Positions 1 to 10,394 of a DNA stretch of 64,000 bases are shown here, in pieces; position 1 is the first letter of the stretch, and each line of letters begins with the position of its first letter. Both the position numbers and the translations under genes were made by a program. This DNA comes from Neonectria sp. B-13 (Eukaryota > Ascomycota > Sordariomycetes > Hypocreales > Nectriaceae). Where the stretch lies: NCBI GenBank assembly GCA_002682825.1, contig NOKP01000017.1, positions 682,001 through 746,000 of the forward strand, given 5' to 3'. The notes beneath the pieces are model-generated. The model did not search any database, was not told the DNA's origin, and worked only from the letters and a program-made list of their open reading frames with translations.

Positions 1-1
1 C

Positions 2-1684
2 GCCATTACCGGTCTGATTGGTGGGTTGATGCAGGCGTTTTCTTACGGCCATCTGCCCGTCTTCTATATCGGAAGGTGATCTCTCTTGCATAGTCTCCGG
101 CCAACGGGCTTTTGCTGGCTGCTTTGCTAACGTGAGGATCAGATTCATTGAAGGCATCGGCCTCGGCGCTGGAACAATGCTCGCGCCCACTTACGTATCT
201 GAAAACTCTCCTCGGGCTATTCGCGGCTTCTTGGTCGGGTTTTTCCAACTTCTCTTGGTGATGGGTGGCATGATGGCGTACTTTATCAACTATGGCTCTC
301 TGCTTCATCTTCCGGTACGGGCTTCTATCCCAGCACAACTCTCCAGCGTGGCATTTCTAATCACCCTTCTCTTCTCAGCACATGGCTACATGGATGGTTC
401 CGTTGGCCTGCCAGTCGCTATGCCCGATCCTCTTATTCTTCAGCATGCTCTTTTGTCCCGAGTCTCCTCGATGGCTGGCATCCCAAGACCAGTGGGATAA
501 AGCTGGCGATGTGTTGTCAGACGTGCGACAACTTCCGATCGAGCATCCATACATCCAGCAAGAACTCCTCGAGCTACGTACACAGTTGGACCAAGAAAAG
601 GCTACCATGCAAGGTGCGGGATTTTGGGCACTGCAAAAGGAGTGCTGGACGGTCGCCACGAATCGGAAGCGAGCTCTGTATACTATCGGGATCATTACAT
701 TTCAGCAGTGGTCAGGGGTGAGTGTTTTCCTCCAGCTATGCATCTCATTGTCGCTTGCTTGCATTTGACTCGAGGGCTAACTACGTATGGGCATCAAGAC
801 CGGCGCCATCAATTACTACGCCCCTACGATCTTCAAAGACCTTGGCCTCTCAGGTACGACTACGGCCCTCTTCGCCCAAGGCATCTACGGCATCGTCAAG
901 GTGGTCACCTGTTTGATCTTTGTCATTTTTCTCGCCGACTCTCTGGGTCGTCGTCTTTCTTTTATGTGGAGCGGTGCCGTGCAGGCGTTTTGCATGTTCT
1001 TCTTGGGATTTGTGAGTGAGATGATTCTGTAGGTCTTTGCATAATTCGACTAACACACGCAGTATATCCGGTTCGGGCCCAAAGTTGGAGAGAGCGAAAG
1101 CCCGCCTCCCGCCGGAATTGCAGCTCTAGCCATGGTGTATATCTTTGGCGCAGCCTTCAACATGGGCTGGGGGCCTGTATGTGAGTGGAATCCCAACCTA
1201 AACTTCGACAATATGCCCCGGTTCCCCCGCAGGGCGGTCCTATCCCTGCCGATGTGTGCTGATTGTTCACGGCAGCATGGATCTATGTTTCTGAAATACC
1301 GACGAATCGGCTGAGAGCTTACAATGTTGCGCTGGCGTCTCTTACACATTGGCTGCACAACCTGGCTGTGTCGAAGGCGACCCCTGTGATGCTGGTTTCG
1401 ACGCCATATGGAGCCTACTTCATCTTTGGATCACTGAATCTGACTATGGCAGTACTTGCATTTTGGATCCCTGAGACTAAAGGCGTAGGTGTGGCCTCTC
1501 CTTGTATTTGAGTTCGATGCTGACCCCATTTCCCCCCTTTTAGATCTCACTGGAGCGAATGGACGAGGTGTTCGGGGCCGCCGATATGTCCAACTTGAAG
1601 GACCTCGGTGTCGCGGCAAAGGATGTAGAAAATGTGGACGAGGAGGTGGACGGAGTGGAAGCAATGCATGCATCCAAGGCCTAA
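2..1684 (+). CDS. MFS sugar transporter, 5' end cut off by the window edge
   Basis: Plasma-membrane sugar/H+ symporter of the major facilitator superfamily, sugar_tr type. Exons read as 2-75, 143-314, 379-717, 799-1011, 1063-1180, 1276-1484 and 1544-1684, all with GT-AG introns. The visible 421 residues begin inside the early membrane helices. Family signatures seen in order are [10 protein letters not shown], the PESPRWL loop motif, [20 protein letters not shown] in the second half, [17 protein letters not shown] and PETKG followed by [10 protein letters not shown]. The tail is acidic. The N-terminus with the first helices lies upstream of base 1, so start and full length cannot be given. 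The substrate (hexose, disaccharide, quinate) cannot be told from sequence. No frameshift or internal stop is seen once introns are removed. Confidence 0.9.
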
Positions 1685-2442
1685 GGAGCTAGGCGATGAG
1701 TATCTATGGGCAGCATTAGGGTAGATGTTTTTTCTGATCGGCATCGGCACCGACACGGTTGGCCAGGGCGGCGCTGATCTGGATGTGGAACAGAATACCA
1801 CTGTACTAAACTGGGCAAAAGTGTAAGGAACCCTACTCTTGGGATCCCAGTAATAACAGCCTATCTCGTGCTCGACACTTAGTAAACGCGGATTTTCTCA
1901 ATAGTAGCACATCGTTGTGATTGAAAGCGCCTTGTTTTTCCACAAAAGAAAGGCGGCTTGCGACCGGCTTTGACTGCTCGAGTGAGCCCAGCCCCTTTAG
2001 TGGGTTTGCTATGTGAACAACCAATCATATCCCTGCCCAGCTCAACAACAATCAAATCGATAAACCCGCTGACCAAATGAAGACTAGCGTTCTTGTCGCT
2101 CTACCTCAGCCGCCTCGAGAGAATGTGACGTAACAAGTTGTGCACATAGAACGATGGAACAAATGCACCAGTCCCTCCCCTATTGCCTATCGGGTCTGGC
2201 AGTCGCAGACTCTCACGACTTCCTCGGAAGTGAGCCTTCTTTGCCTGGCGCTCACTGATCGTCCTACTACTAGTAGTATCCCCGGCATGTATGTACCGCC
2301 CCGCTTAGATTATTGGCAGCCTCAGGCGGGGGGTCGCATGGCTGTGGGTCGATAGCGCGATGGAACACGCGAACCTGAAACAAACACAACAAAGCCGGGC
2401 CAGGTCCTTCGTCGCGGCCTTGCTCGCCACGATTGCCCACTC
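1685..2442. other. Intergenic, no gene seen
   Basis: This holds the 3' flank of the sugar transporter and the promoter of the Zn2Cys6 gene at 2443. No convincing coding frame, RNA gene or repeat was seen. Confidence 0.6.
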
Positions 2443-4227
2443 ATGGTTTACTGCGGGAAGCCTAGTCGGGGGTGCGAGAACTGCAGGTAAGCTTCTAGCT
2501 GAATGGTCTACATTCCCCACGAGACTCCATTCTTACGCAGGGCTGTCTAGGAAACTGCATAAAAGGGTATGCCAGAAACTCCGCCCCAGCTTCAGTTGAA
2601 CGTGGCTGACAGATGAAAAGTGCGATGAGAAGCATCCCGCGTGTTCACGTTGCGTGAAGACGAACAAGACATGTCTTGGGTACCGGGACCAATCGGACCT
2701 CATGTTCCGTGACGAGACCAGCCATACACAGGCCAGGTTCCGGCAATGGCACGCACGCACCCGCAGCTCAGCTTCTATATCAGCAAGCAACGGTTCAAAA
2801 TGGATGCACGGAAATTGCGTCACTCTGGCCTATCGATTATCACCGCCAACGGAAGACGCGGTGGTAAGCCACTTCTATCACACGATAATGGACAATCTGT
2901 CGGACGAAGATCCCGTACGCTACCTTCTTTCACAGCTACCAAATCTTTACGCCAGCAGCGATCCAGGTTCTGCCTTGCGCTTGGCGACAGAGGCAATAGC
3001 ATACGCCGCCTCTACGAAGCTAGTGCAAAACGCAGCTCTGCTATGCAGGAAACGATACGGACAAGCCATCAAAGCGATTGGACAAGCCATTCAAGATCCC
3101 ACAAAAGTGAAAAACGACCAGACGTTGTATGCCATTCTTCTCCTTTGTGGCTATGAGGTTAGTTGTCGACGCTCTGAAACACGGTGCCTGCGACTATGCT
3201 AAACTGATGACCACTCAAGACTATGCTCCGGGATCCAGACACAACACCAGCATGGGGGTCTCATGTTGACGGAGCTACGGCTCTTGTGAAGTTTCGTGGC
3301 GCTAGTGAATTGCACTCATCTCTGTCACGCAGCATGCTTTGGTTTATTCGGAAAAGCGTCGTAAGAGCACTTTCTCTATCCTGTAGTTACGCGTGATGCT
3401 AACGATGACATGGGCAGGTTTTGAGTCATATGCAAATATGTCGGCCGATTGACGACGTCTTCTCTATACTAGATGTGACCACATCTTCACATGAGAGTCC
3501 AGAATATCATCTCGTTTCAAAGGCGGCCGAAATACCCAACCTCCAGTACCGAAGCAACTGCCTGTTTACTCAACCGCGAGACGCTAGCGAAAAGGACGTT
3601 GAGGATTTGCTTCACAGTGCTAGGGCCCTAGATTGTGAGATATCAGACTGGGCACGCACTATTCCCACGACCTGGTCCTACTCAACTGCCATGGACGTCA
3701 ACGACCCAGCAAGCTCAGATTTCACTCCACGTTGGGTTCACAGATACCCCAACATCTACACCGCTCGGGTTTGGAATTTCTATCGTGTGTCACGGCTCAT
3801 TGTCCAGTCAGTGCTCATCCGCGCAATCTCTTGGATGTCTGGCTCGATGGACCCGACCGAAGGGGGAGAAGTTGAGGAAAGCAGTATGGAGTTGGTAAAC
3901 GATATATGCGCAAGCGTCCCTTTTCTTCTAGGGTATGACTTATCGAAGATGAAACTTCCTGCCACGAGTGGAGGGAGCAAACAGGAGAGAACGAGTCGGC
4001 CTGGGATCAAGGAAAGCGACCCGACACACACTGGGAGATTTTCACTTATATGGCCCCTCCATGTTGCGTGTAGCTCTCCGTCAGTACCAGAAGCTCAACG
4101 AGACTGGATGCGTATGCAACTACGGTTTCTGGCTGAGCATGGTGAAACACAAGCAAACTTTGTGTATTTCACGAAAAGCCAGATACTTCTAGGCGGCCCC
4201 GACCCCGATCGATTTGACTGTGTATAA
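2443..4227 (+). CDS. Zn2Cys6 transcription factor
   Basis: Nuclear fungal regulator of 515 residues. Exons are 2443-2486, 2551-2566, 2621-3157, 3220-3360 and 3418-4227. The N-terminus MVYCGKPSRGCENCR is typical of a subfamily with an N-terminal zinc cluster. Joining the exons gives C-E-N-C, six residues, C-D-E, then C-S-R-C and a final Cys followed by LGYRDQ and LMFRDE, as in that subfamily. The second exon is only 16 bases; it is the only join I found that keeps both the frame and the six-residue spacing between the second and third cysteine. The rest is the helical, poorly conserved regulatory domain (Fungal_trans_2-like). Its target is unknown; the truncated sugar transporter upstream is a candidate by position only. 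Confidence 0.82.
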
Positions 4228-4967
4228 TACTCTCTAATATTTCTACATCTATAAATAAACCACTGATTTTGTATATCATAATCTTTTTTGTGTGCTTCTG
4301 TATACCCAGCCTGGTAGACATGGATGGGTATTTAAATGCGGTGCGGGATCTATTGCCCTGATCCACAGACAGCAGAAAAACAGTGTTGCCGCTCTGCCTT
4401 TGGGCCGTCAGGCTTAAGTGAGCCTTAATCATGCCCGATGCAAAACTGTTGTGTTTGGCCTCCCACTGACTCGAAGCTTGCGCTACGCAGCCGAGTGTAG
4501 CAATGAGTTTGGGCAAGGCAAGCCACATCTGAAAGCAAATGTTCTCGAGAAATAAATTAAATAAAAAAGCCTAAATCTTTCAGGAGATGAGTGAGATGAC
4601 TAATTAGTTCTCGCCGAATTAAGTCTGCATTGCCTGCCTTCTGATTGACCCATGACCGAGGCCAACAGTGGACCAGCATGCGGATATACGCTAGCCGGAT
4701 ATGGTATGCTTTGAGCCAGCCAGTCAACATCTCAAGCGCTCTTGCTGGGGACGGGAAGGTGGAGAACGGGTGGTGCGGATGACAAAAGATGGCCATGGAT
4801 CGTACGGAATGGCGCGCCCCTATATATATATATATAAATACATATGTATGTATATGTCCCACCGTCTCTTCCCAATCCAAATAACTTCTTGACACCCGCG
4901 AAGCCTGTCTGAGAGACGCCTGATACCGCTCTTCTCGTGGCTCTGCTGCCACATACAACTGCACGCG
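4228..4967. other. Intergenic with AT repeat
   Basis: 3' flank of the regulator and promoter of the septin gene. Apart from the TA microsatellite listed separately, nothing recognisable was seen. Confidence 0.6.
4821..4857. repeat. TA microsatellite
   Basis: Eight TA units at 4821-4836, followed by an irregular AT/TATG-rich tail, about 130 bases upstream of the septin start codon. Confidence 0.85.
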
Positions 4968-6618
4968 ATGTCCTCTGCTGTACGTTGTGTCCAGTCCCCT
5001 GCCACCCTCGAGCTTTTGTAGCTGTATCGGATGCTTGAAACTCTGTTGTGAGACTCAATGCTAGCCGTCGCAGGTATGAACACACATTAGCTGATCGAAA
5101 ACTCTCTCCAACAGACGATCCGCCGGAAGAAGACGGTGAAGAAGGGCGTTCAATTCTCCCTCATGGTCTGCGGGGCATCAGGAACTGGTTCGTCAGATGC
5201 CGACCCCTCGGGCTGGACAAGGCTTCTTTGGGACAGGCTGACTGGTTTTTACAGGCAGAACCACCTTCGTCAACATGCTCTGTGGGAATAGCGTCCTAGC
5301 GCACAAGCAATCAGATGATGAGAGCGGCGCCCACGCGCAGCAAGGGGTTAAGATCAACCCCATTACTGTTGGTACGTCTATCCCAATCATTCGACGAGTG
5401 ATTAACCTTAACCTGCATCCCAGATATAGAACTGGAGGATCGTACTTGCATCTCCCTCACCATCGTCGACACGCCCGGCTTCGGAGACGAGATTGATAAC
5501 GAGGCTAGGTAAGAAATATTAACTATTGACCTTGTCGTAGTTCGGTGCGATCAGCAGTACTGACAGGGCCATTGCAGCTTCTCAAAGATTGTCGGCCACC
5601 TTGAACGACAGTACGACGATCATCTCGCGGAGGAGTCGCGCATCAAGCGTAATCCTCGCTTCAGGGATAACAGAGTTCACGCCATGCTCTACTTTATCAC
5701 TCCGACCGGCCACGGGTACGTTTCTCATTTACTTAAGCTGCCAGTTCAGCCGTAGGGCCTTTGACCAAGTCGTCCCGCTGCGTGCCTCCGGCCACTGACG
5801 CTTCCTAGCCTCCGCGAACTTGATATCGAGCTCATGAAGCGCCTCGCTCCGCGCGTCAACGTTATTCCAGTAATTGGCCGCGCCGACTCCCTCACCCCCG
5901 TCGAGCTAGCTCAAACCAAGAAATTGATCATGGAGGACATCGAGCACTACCGCATCCCTATCTATAACTTCCCCTACGATCTCGAGGAGGACGACGAAGA
6001 GACTGTTCAAGAGAACGCTGACCTACGGGATCTGATGCCTTTCGCTATTGTCGGGAGCGAAGAAGTCGTTGAGATTGGCGGCCGGAAAGTCCGCGCCCGA
6101 CAATATCCCTGGGGTATTGTCGAGGTGGATAACCCACACCACTCAGATTTTCTAGCTATCCGATCCGCACTACTGCATAGCCACCTGGTGGATCTGAAGG
6201 AGATCACTTATGACTTCTTGTACGAGAATTATCGTACTGAGAAGCTCTCGAAGACCGTGGAGGGTGGTGACGAACCGTATGTTATCTATGCTTTCTTCTT
6301 GATAGCGCCTGTATCACAAATTGGCTCTGACTAACGGATATATTTCACAGAGACTCATCCATAACCCCTGAATATCTGGCTTCCCAGTCACTACGCCTGA
6401 AGGAAGAGCAGCTGCGAAAAGAAGAAGAGAAATTCCGCGAGATTGAGGTGAGGGTTCAGCGAGAGATCAACGAGAAGCGCCAGGAGCTGCTGGCTCGCGA
6501 GGCCCAGCTGCGCGACATCGAATCCCGAATTCATCGGGAAGCTGCGGTCGCCGCGGCTCAGCAGGACGTAGCTGCGAACAGTAAGATTAAGGCGAACGGT
6601 GATGGCGACGGGAAGTGA
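4968..6618 (+). CDS. Septin, Cdc11/AspA type
   Basis: Filament-forming GTP-binding cytoskeletal protein that assembles with other septins at septa, hyphal tips and branch sites; 386 residues. Exons are 4968-4979, 5115-5187, 5255-5371, 5424-5508, 5578-5715, 5809-6276 and 6351-6618. The first exon codes only MSSA and is joined by a 135-base intron to TIRRKKTVKKGVQF, the basic lipid-binding stretch just before the G domain. The P-loop reads GASGTGRTT, with Arg where an active GTPase has Lys, as is usual in Cdc11-group septins. DTPGFGDE (G3) and GRAD (G4) follow, then the septin-unique element ending in the DLKEITYDFLYENYRTEKLS region. The C-terminal 80 residues are a charged coiled coil. Length and features fit the AspA/Cdc11 subgroup, so this is a core gene. 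Confidence 0.93.
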
Positions 6619-6987
6619 GGCGGCTATCGTTGCTCGTGGATCCATTTTCCCCTTCTAGTCAGAATGCTAGCTTAGCGGAGGCACAGAGGCCGTAGATGCA
6701 CCCCGTGCTTTTAAATCCTAATATTTTCGAGGAAGGTCCTCGTCCTATCCTGTTAGTTGTGTAGTTGTTCCAGCTGAGTAACCTCGGTGGGATTTCGGGT
6801 TAGGGTTCTGTCGCTTAGTAGCCCGACTCTGCCTTGTGTCCAAGCCGATCTTAAAACAAACCAGGTGACAGGATTCTGAATCAACTTACCTCCTGCACAA
6901 TCCACCACCATTCCCCAAGACCGCAATCTGTTCATTCATTTCGCTGTCCGCCTATTGTGCCTTTCGCATCAAATTACGAACTTCAAA
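6619..6987. other. Intergenic, no gene seen
   Basis: Between the septin stop and the F-box/ankyrin start. No regulatory element stands out. Confidence 0.6.
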
Positions 6988-8175
6988 ATGCCGCTGCTTG
7001 ATTTACCAAATGAATTGCTCAATTCTATAGCGCAGAACCTGGAATCGGAACGAGATATCAGCATATTCAGCCAAGCAAATCGGTTCCTCCACACATTTCT
7101 GACGCCATATCTCTACAGCCACAACGCACAATGGTTTGGAAGCTCGGCAATACTGTGGGCTGCGGAAAATGGGCAAGACGCCACAGTACAAAAGTCGGTA
7201 GCCCATGGAGGCGATGTTCACGCTGCCAACAATCATGGTCAGACACCGCTCTTGCTAGCGGCAAGAAACGGCCACCAAGTCACGGTCAGGTTCCTTCTAG
7301 ACGAGAGTGCTGAAAAAGACTCGAAAGATGATGACGGCAGGACACCGCTATCTTGGGCAGCAGCGGGAGGTGATGAGTCAGTACTCAAGTTATTGCTTGA
7401 GAAGGATGCCGATGCCGCCTCGAAAGACGACTACGGACAGGTCCCGCTTTCACGGGCTGCTGCAGCAGGACACGAAGCAGTCGTCAAATTACTTCTTAGG
7501 AAGGGGGTTGACTTGGAATCCAGGGACCTTGGCGGACGGACACCGCTCTCATTAGCGGCAGCGGCAGGGCACGAAGCGGTAGTCAAGCTACTTCTTCGGG
7601 AGGGTGTCGATGCGGAGCCTAGGGACCACAGTGGACAAACACCGCTGTCTTGGGCCGCTGCGGGGGGGCATGGGGTGGTGGTTGAGTTATTCGTCGAGAA
7701 GGGCGTCGAACTAGGCCCCAGGGACGATTACGGCCAAACACCGCTGCTGTTAGCCGCGAGGACCGGACACGAGGCGACAGTCAAGCTCCTTGTAGAACAA
7801 GGGGCTGATCCAGACTCCAGTGACAACTACGGCCGGACATCGCTGTCTTGGGCGGTAGAGAACGGGCATGCGGGTATGGTAAAGGTACTCTTGGGATATG
7901 GAGTCGACCCGTGTTCCAAAGACCACTACGGATCGACCATGCTAGAGCGGGCGGCCGCGAGAGGCAACGAGGCGGTGATTGGACTCCTCTCAGATGCTAC
8001 CATCAACGGCAACCTGCATACAATAACCCTCCTTTCCACTCGTACCATGGTCTCGAATCGTCCCTCAATTGCTCATGGCGCCGCCACAGAAGCGCAAAAA
8101 GCAACAGTCAGACGACCTCTCTCCCGAGAGTCATCAGCGGAAACCTCCAGCGAAGAGGATAAAAACGAGAAGTGA
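6988..8175 (+). CDS. F-box and ankyrin-repeat protein
   Basis: Single-exon gene of 395 residues. The first 45 residues (MPLLDLPNELLNSIAQNL onward) match an F-box, which would bind Skp1 in an SCF ubiquitin ligase. From about residue 50 to 345 there are nine ankyrin units of 33 residues, most of the form G-x-TPLSxAAxxGHExVVKLLLxxGxD. The final 50 residues are Ser/Thr-rich, charged and without a recognised domain. The start is the ATG at 6988; the reading frame extends a little further upstream but with no other ATG. Inferred role: substrate adaptor whose ankyrin surface picks the target. Several units are nearly identical to one another, which suggests recent internal duplication or gene conversion. 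It has no evident functional link to its neighbours. Confidence 0.85.
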   Translation: MPLLDLPNELLNSIAQNLESERDISIFSQANRFLHTFLTPYLYSHNAQWFGSSAILWAAENGQDATVQKSVAHGGDVHAANNHGQTPLLLAARNGHQVTVRFLLDESAEKDSKDDDGRTPLSWAAAGGDESVLKLLLEKDADAASKDDYGQVPLSRAAAAGHEAVVKLLLRKGVDLESRDLGGRTPLSLAAAAGHEAVVKLLLREGVDAEPRDHSGQTPLSWAAAGGHGVVVELFVEKGVELGPRDDYGQTPLLLAARTGHEATVKLLVEQGADPDSSDNYGRTSLSWAVENGHAGMVKVLLGYGVDPCSKDHYGSTMLERAAARGNEAVIGLLSDATINGNLHTITLLSTRTMVSNRPSIAHGAATEAQKATVRRPLSRESSAETSSEEDKNEK

Positions 8176-8419
8176 GCTTGAGTTCGACGCCTGGGCATCT
8201 TGGGAATATTCCCTTGAGTCGGGGTTGATGGACTTCTTATAGAAGCGTTCGTAACACTCAACGCCACGTCCCACTCATATCACGAATATTAAAGCATATA
8301 CGCAATCATATCTATCTTGTTGCAAATGATCATAAATTTCCAACTCAAAAATTGACCTGAAAGAGAGGTAACTCTTAATTCTTAAACTCGATACTTGACA
8401 TCAATTGGATATGTCTGCA

Positions 8420-8916
8420 TTACCTCTGGGCAGCCTGCAGGCTGCTCATTGACTGTAACTCTGGCACTCGTTTTAGACTTCCTTGATCTTCATCTATGGT
8501 TGCAATGAAAACGGCGATCAGTCCATCTTGGTGGCCAGCCATACAGTCGGCACTCATGATGATGTGCCCCGTCATTGGCGGTAGCTCCGCGCAAAGTTCC
8601 CTCTTCAAAGCATGAACGTCTTGTGACATCTGCTATCAGCGACCTCTTTGGGCTCATTGTATGACTGGCGAGACGCAATGACATGTGCACCTCCCAGCTC
8701 CCTAACTAAAACGGTCAGTCTAGACCTTCTGGGCGGAGTCACCATGTCGACACGGATGTAACAACATTTAGGCACGCATATAAGGCCAGAGGAATCCAGT
8801 AATATGGCCATGGATGGAACACCCAACTGCACGAGCTTGCGGTCATTAGGCGGCTTCAACGAACATATCAAACAGCTCAGAATCGAAACAATTGTCACCA
8901 ACAGCAACCATACCAA
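8420..8916 (-). pseudogene. Possible relic of a polyketide synthase KR-ACP region
   Basis: Two overlapping reverse-strand frames, 8916-8605 and 8629-8420, look like consecutive pieces of one decayed gene with a frame change near 8620. The first ends in a stretch like the start of a ketoreductase domain (LVRELGGAHVIASR resembles LVRxLGAxHVIxxSR). The second resembles the middle of the same domain (ALKREL then LPPMTGHII, compare xLPPIxGVI). It then runs straight into a carrier-protein-like end, where GHQDGLIAV stands where GxDSLxAV is expected. The catalytic Tyr region of the ketoreductase and the carrier Ser are missing. This comparison is from memory of the families, is weak, and chance resemblance is possible. 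Confidence 0.33.
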
Positions 8917-8974
8917 AAGTCAGAGGGAATATGCCTTGCGATTTGGAGGGCTGGAGATCTCAACATTTGAGGTA

Positions 8975-9135
8975 TGAGAACTAAAATATAAGAGCTAATT
9001 ATTTAATATATAAAATCTCCCGAATATTAATTATAATCCTGGTAATGTTATTAAATAACTTCTTATTCTTAGGATGCTATTCACTTTATGAATGGATATT
9101 TACGTTTTTAATATTAGTTTTATAATCTCACAAGG
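8975..9135. other. AT-rich patch
   Basis: Strongly AT-rich sequence, visibly unlike its flanks, adjoining the decayed reading frames. It fits old transposon or RIP-mutated DNA, but no terminal repeats or coding remnant could be identified. Confidence 0.5.
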
Positions 9136-9743
9136 TATGAATAATATGTTAGTGAAGGCGACCCAAAGCCAGTGACGAGGGAAAACATCGAACTGTCCCA
9201 ACTACTATAGGGTTGCTGTAGGGAAGGGATATGAAGTGTCTTTAGGCTTCCGCGAGGGCAAGTCAAAAGTCGGGCAAAACACCAGCAATTTCAGATCTGA
9301 AAGAACCAGGAGTCTAAGGGCATCTCGATTAAGAGGAAAAGCTCAAAGTAGCTGAAAACACAATCGAATTTAGCTCTTAAATTCATTGCTCAAACTGATG
9401 ATGATCTTGCTAACTTCTTGTTGGACTTTATCAGTCCCTGAAATATCCTTTTATCTTGGGCTGGATTGGACCAATTATTAAAAAGGGTACCTAGCCAATG
9501 AAAACGCAGTAATGCCTGCACCTTATCGCGTGATGAAGTTACCATGTGAATGTGATTATGTCACGGCTCGAGATGTAAGGGGGGGGGAAATTGGGAAATT
9601 GTTGGAACTTTTGCACGGGGCTATAGCCTAAAGAAGGGCGGCGGCTGTAGCCTATAGCGAGCAGTGTACTTCATACTGGACGTTGCGATTGATGATTTAA
9701 CGAGTAGGATGTCGGATCGCCGGTGCCGTGTTGCCATGCTGCC

Positions 9744-9776
9744 ATGCTCGGTGCTACTCCTATGCTCGGTGCTACT
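9744..9776. repeat. Short direct repeat, 15 bases twice
   Basis: ATGCTCGGTGCTACT occurs at 9744-9758 and again at 9762-9776, period 18. Confidence 0.85.
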
Positions 9777-9966
9777 GTGGCCTGTAACGAGCAGGGGACT
9801 AGACCTTAGCCTGGTTAGCCAGCCATTTTTAGCCCTTGTAAGCCTGCACGGGGTACTTTTAGTGTGTAGGTGGAATGCGGGTTAGCTTGTTCTTTTTTGC
9901 TCGGAAGAATTTCCCCGCCAACATGTGCTGGGTTGGACCTCTAGACCGTCCCCCTATTCGGCCGCA

Positions 9967-10062
9967 TATCGCTGCCCAGGTCTCTCCATTCGCCCGCGTA
10001 TCACAGAGCAGGTCTCTCCATTCGGGCGGGTATCGAAGCCTAAGTTCCCCTGTTCGTGCGGG
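9967..10062. repeat. Minisatellite, three 32-base units
   Basis: Units at 9967-9998, 9999-10030 and 10031-10062 all start with TATC. The first two share the 17-base run CAGGTCTCTCCATTCGC/G; the third is more diverged. A partial, more degenerate unit may precede the array. It ends 332 bases upstream of the permease start codon. Confidence 0.8.
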
Positions 10063-10394
10063 TATCACCACGTTGCTAGGCCGGTTACAACCTGAACTGA
10101 CCCCAGCTTTTGAGCCCCCGCACGCATTCAAGTCAAGTCCGGGGCCCCTCGAACAGGTTGTGTTCTCCAAGTCCATCAAATTTAGACTAGTAGACACCCC
10201 TCGGGGTCATCTAACCCGCTCGGCCAGTGCTACCCCGCAGGGTTATATCCCAGGCGGATCTCCTCCAGAATGGACGACAGCGAGAGAGGACGAAAAGTAT
10301 GAAAGGCAGCAGCCTTCCCCGCCTGTTTCTCTTTCCTTGTCCTCCTCACCCATACTGTGTGTGATTCAACTCAACCAGGCAAATACCATTCAAC

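Larger units (their letters stand above)
8176..10394. other. Long intergenic region with decayed and repetitive DNA
   Basis: This 2.2 kb stretch holds the possible polyketide synthase relic (8420-8916), an AT-rich patch and two tandem repeats, each listed separately. The right end is the promoter of the permease at 10395. A 175-codon open frame at 9875-10402 overlaps the repeat array and the permease start and is taken as chance. Confidence 0.55.

Noticed and set aside
2487..2620. Zn2Cys6 gene at 2443 as a pseudogene because exon 1 and the next long frame do not join
   Set aside because: A 16-base exon at 2551-2566 restores frame and cysteine spacing.
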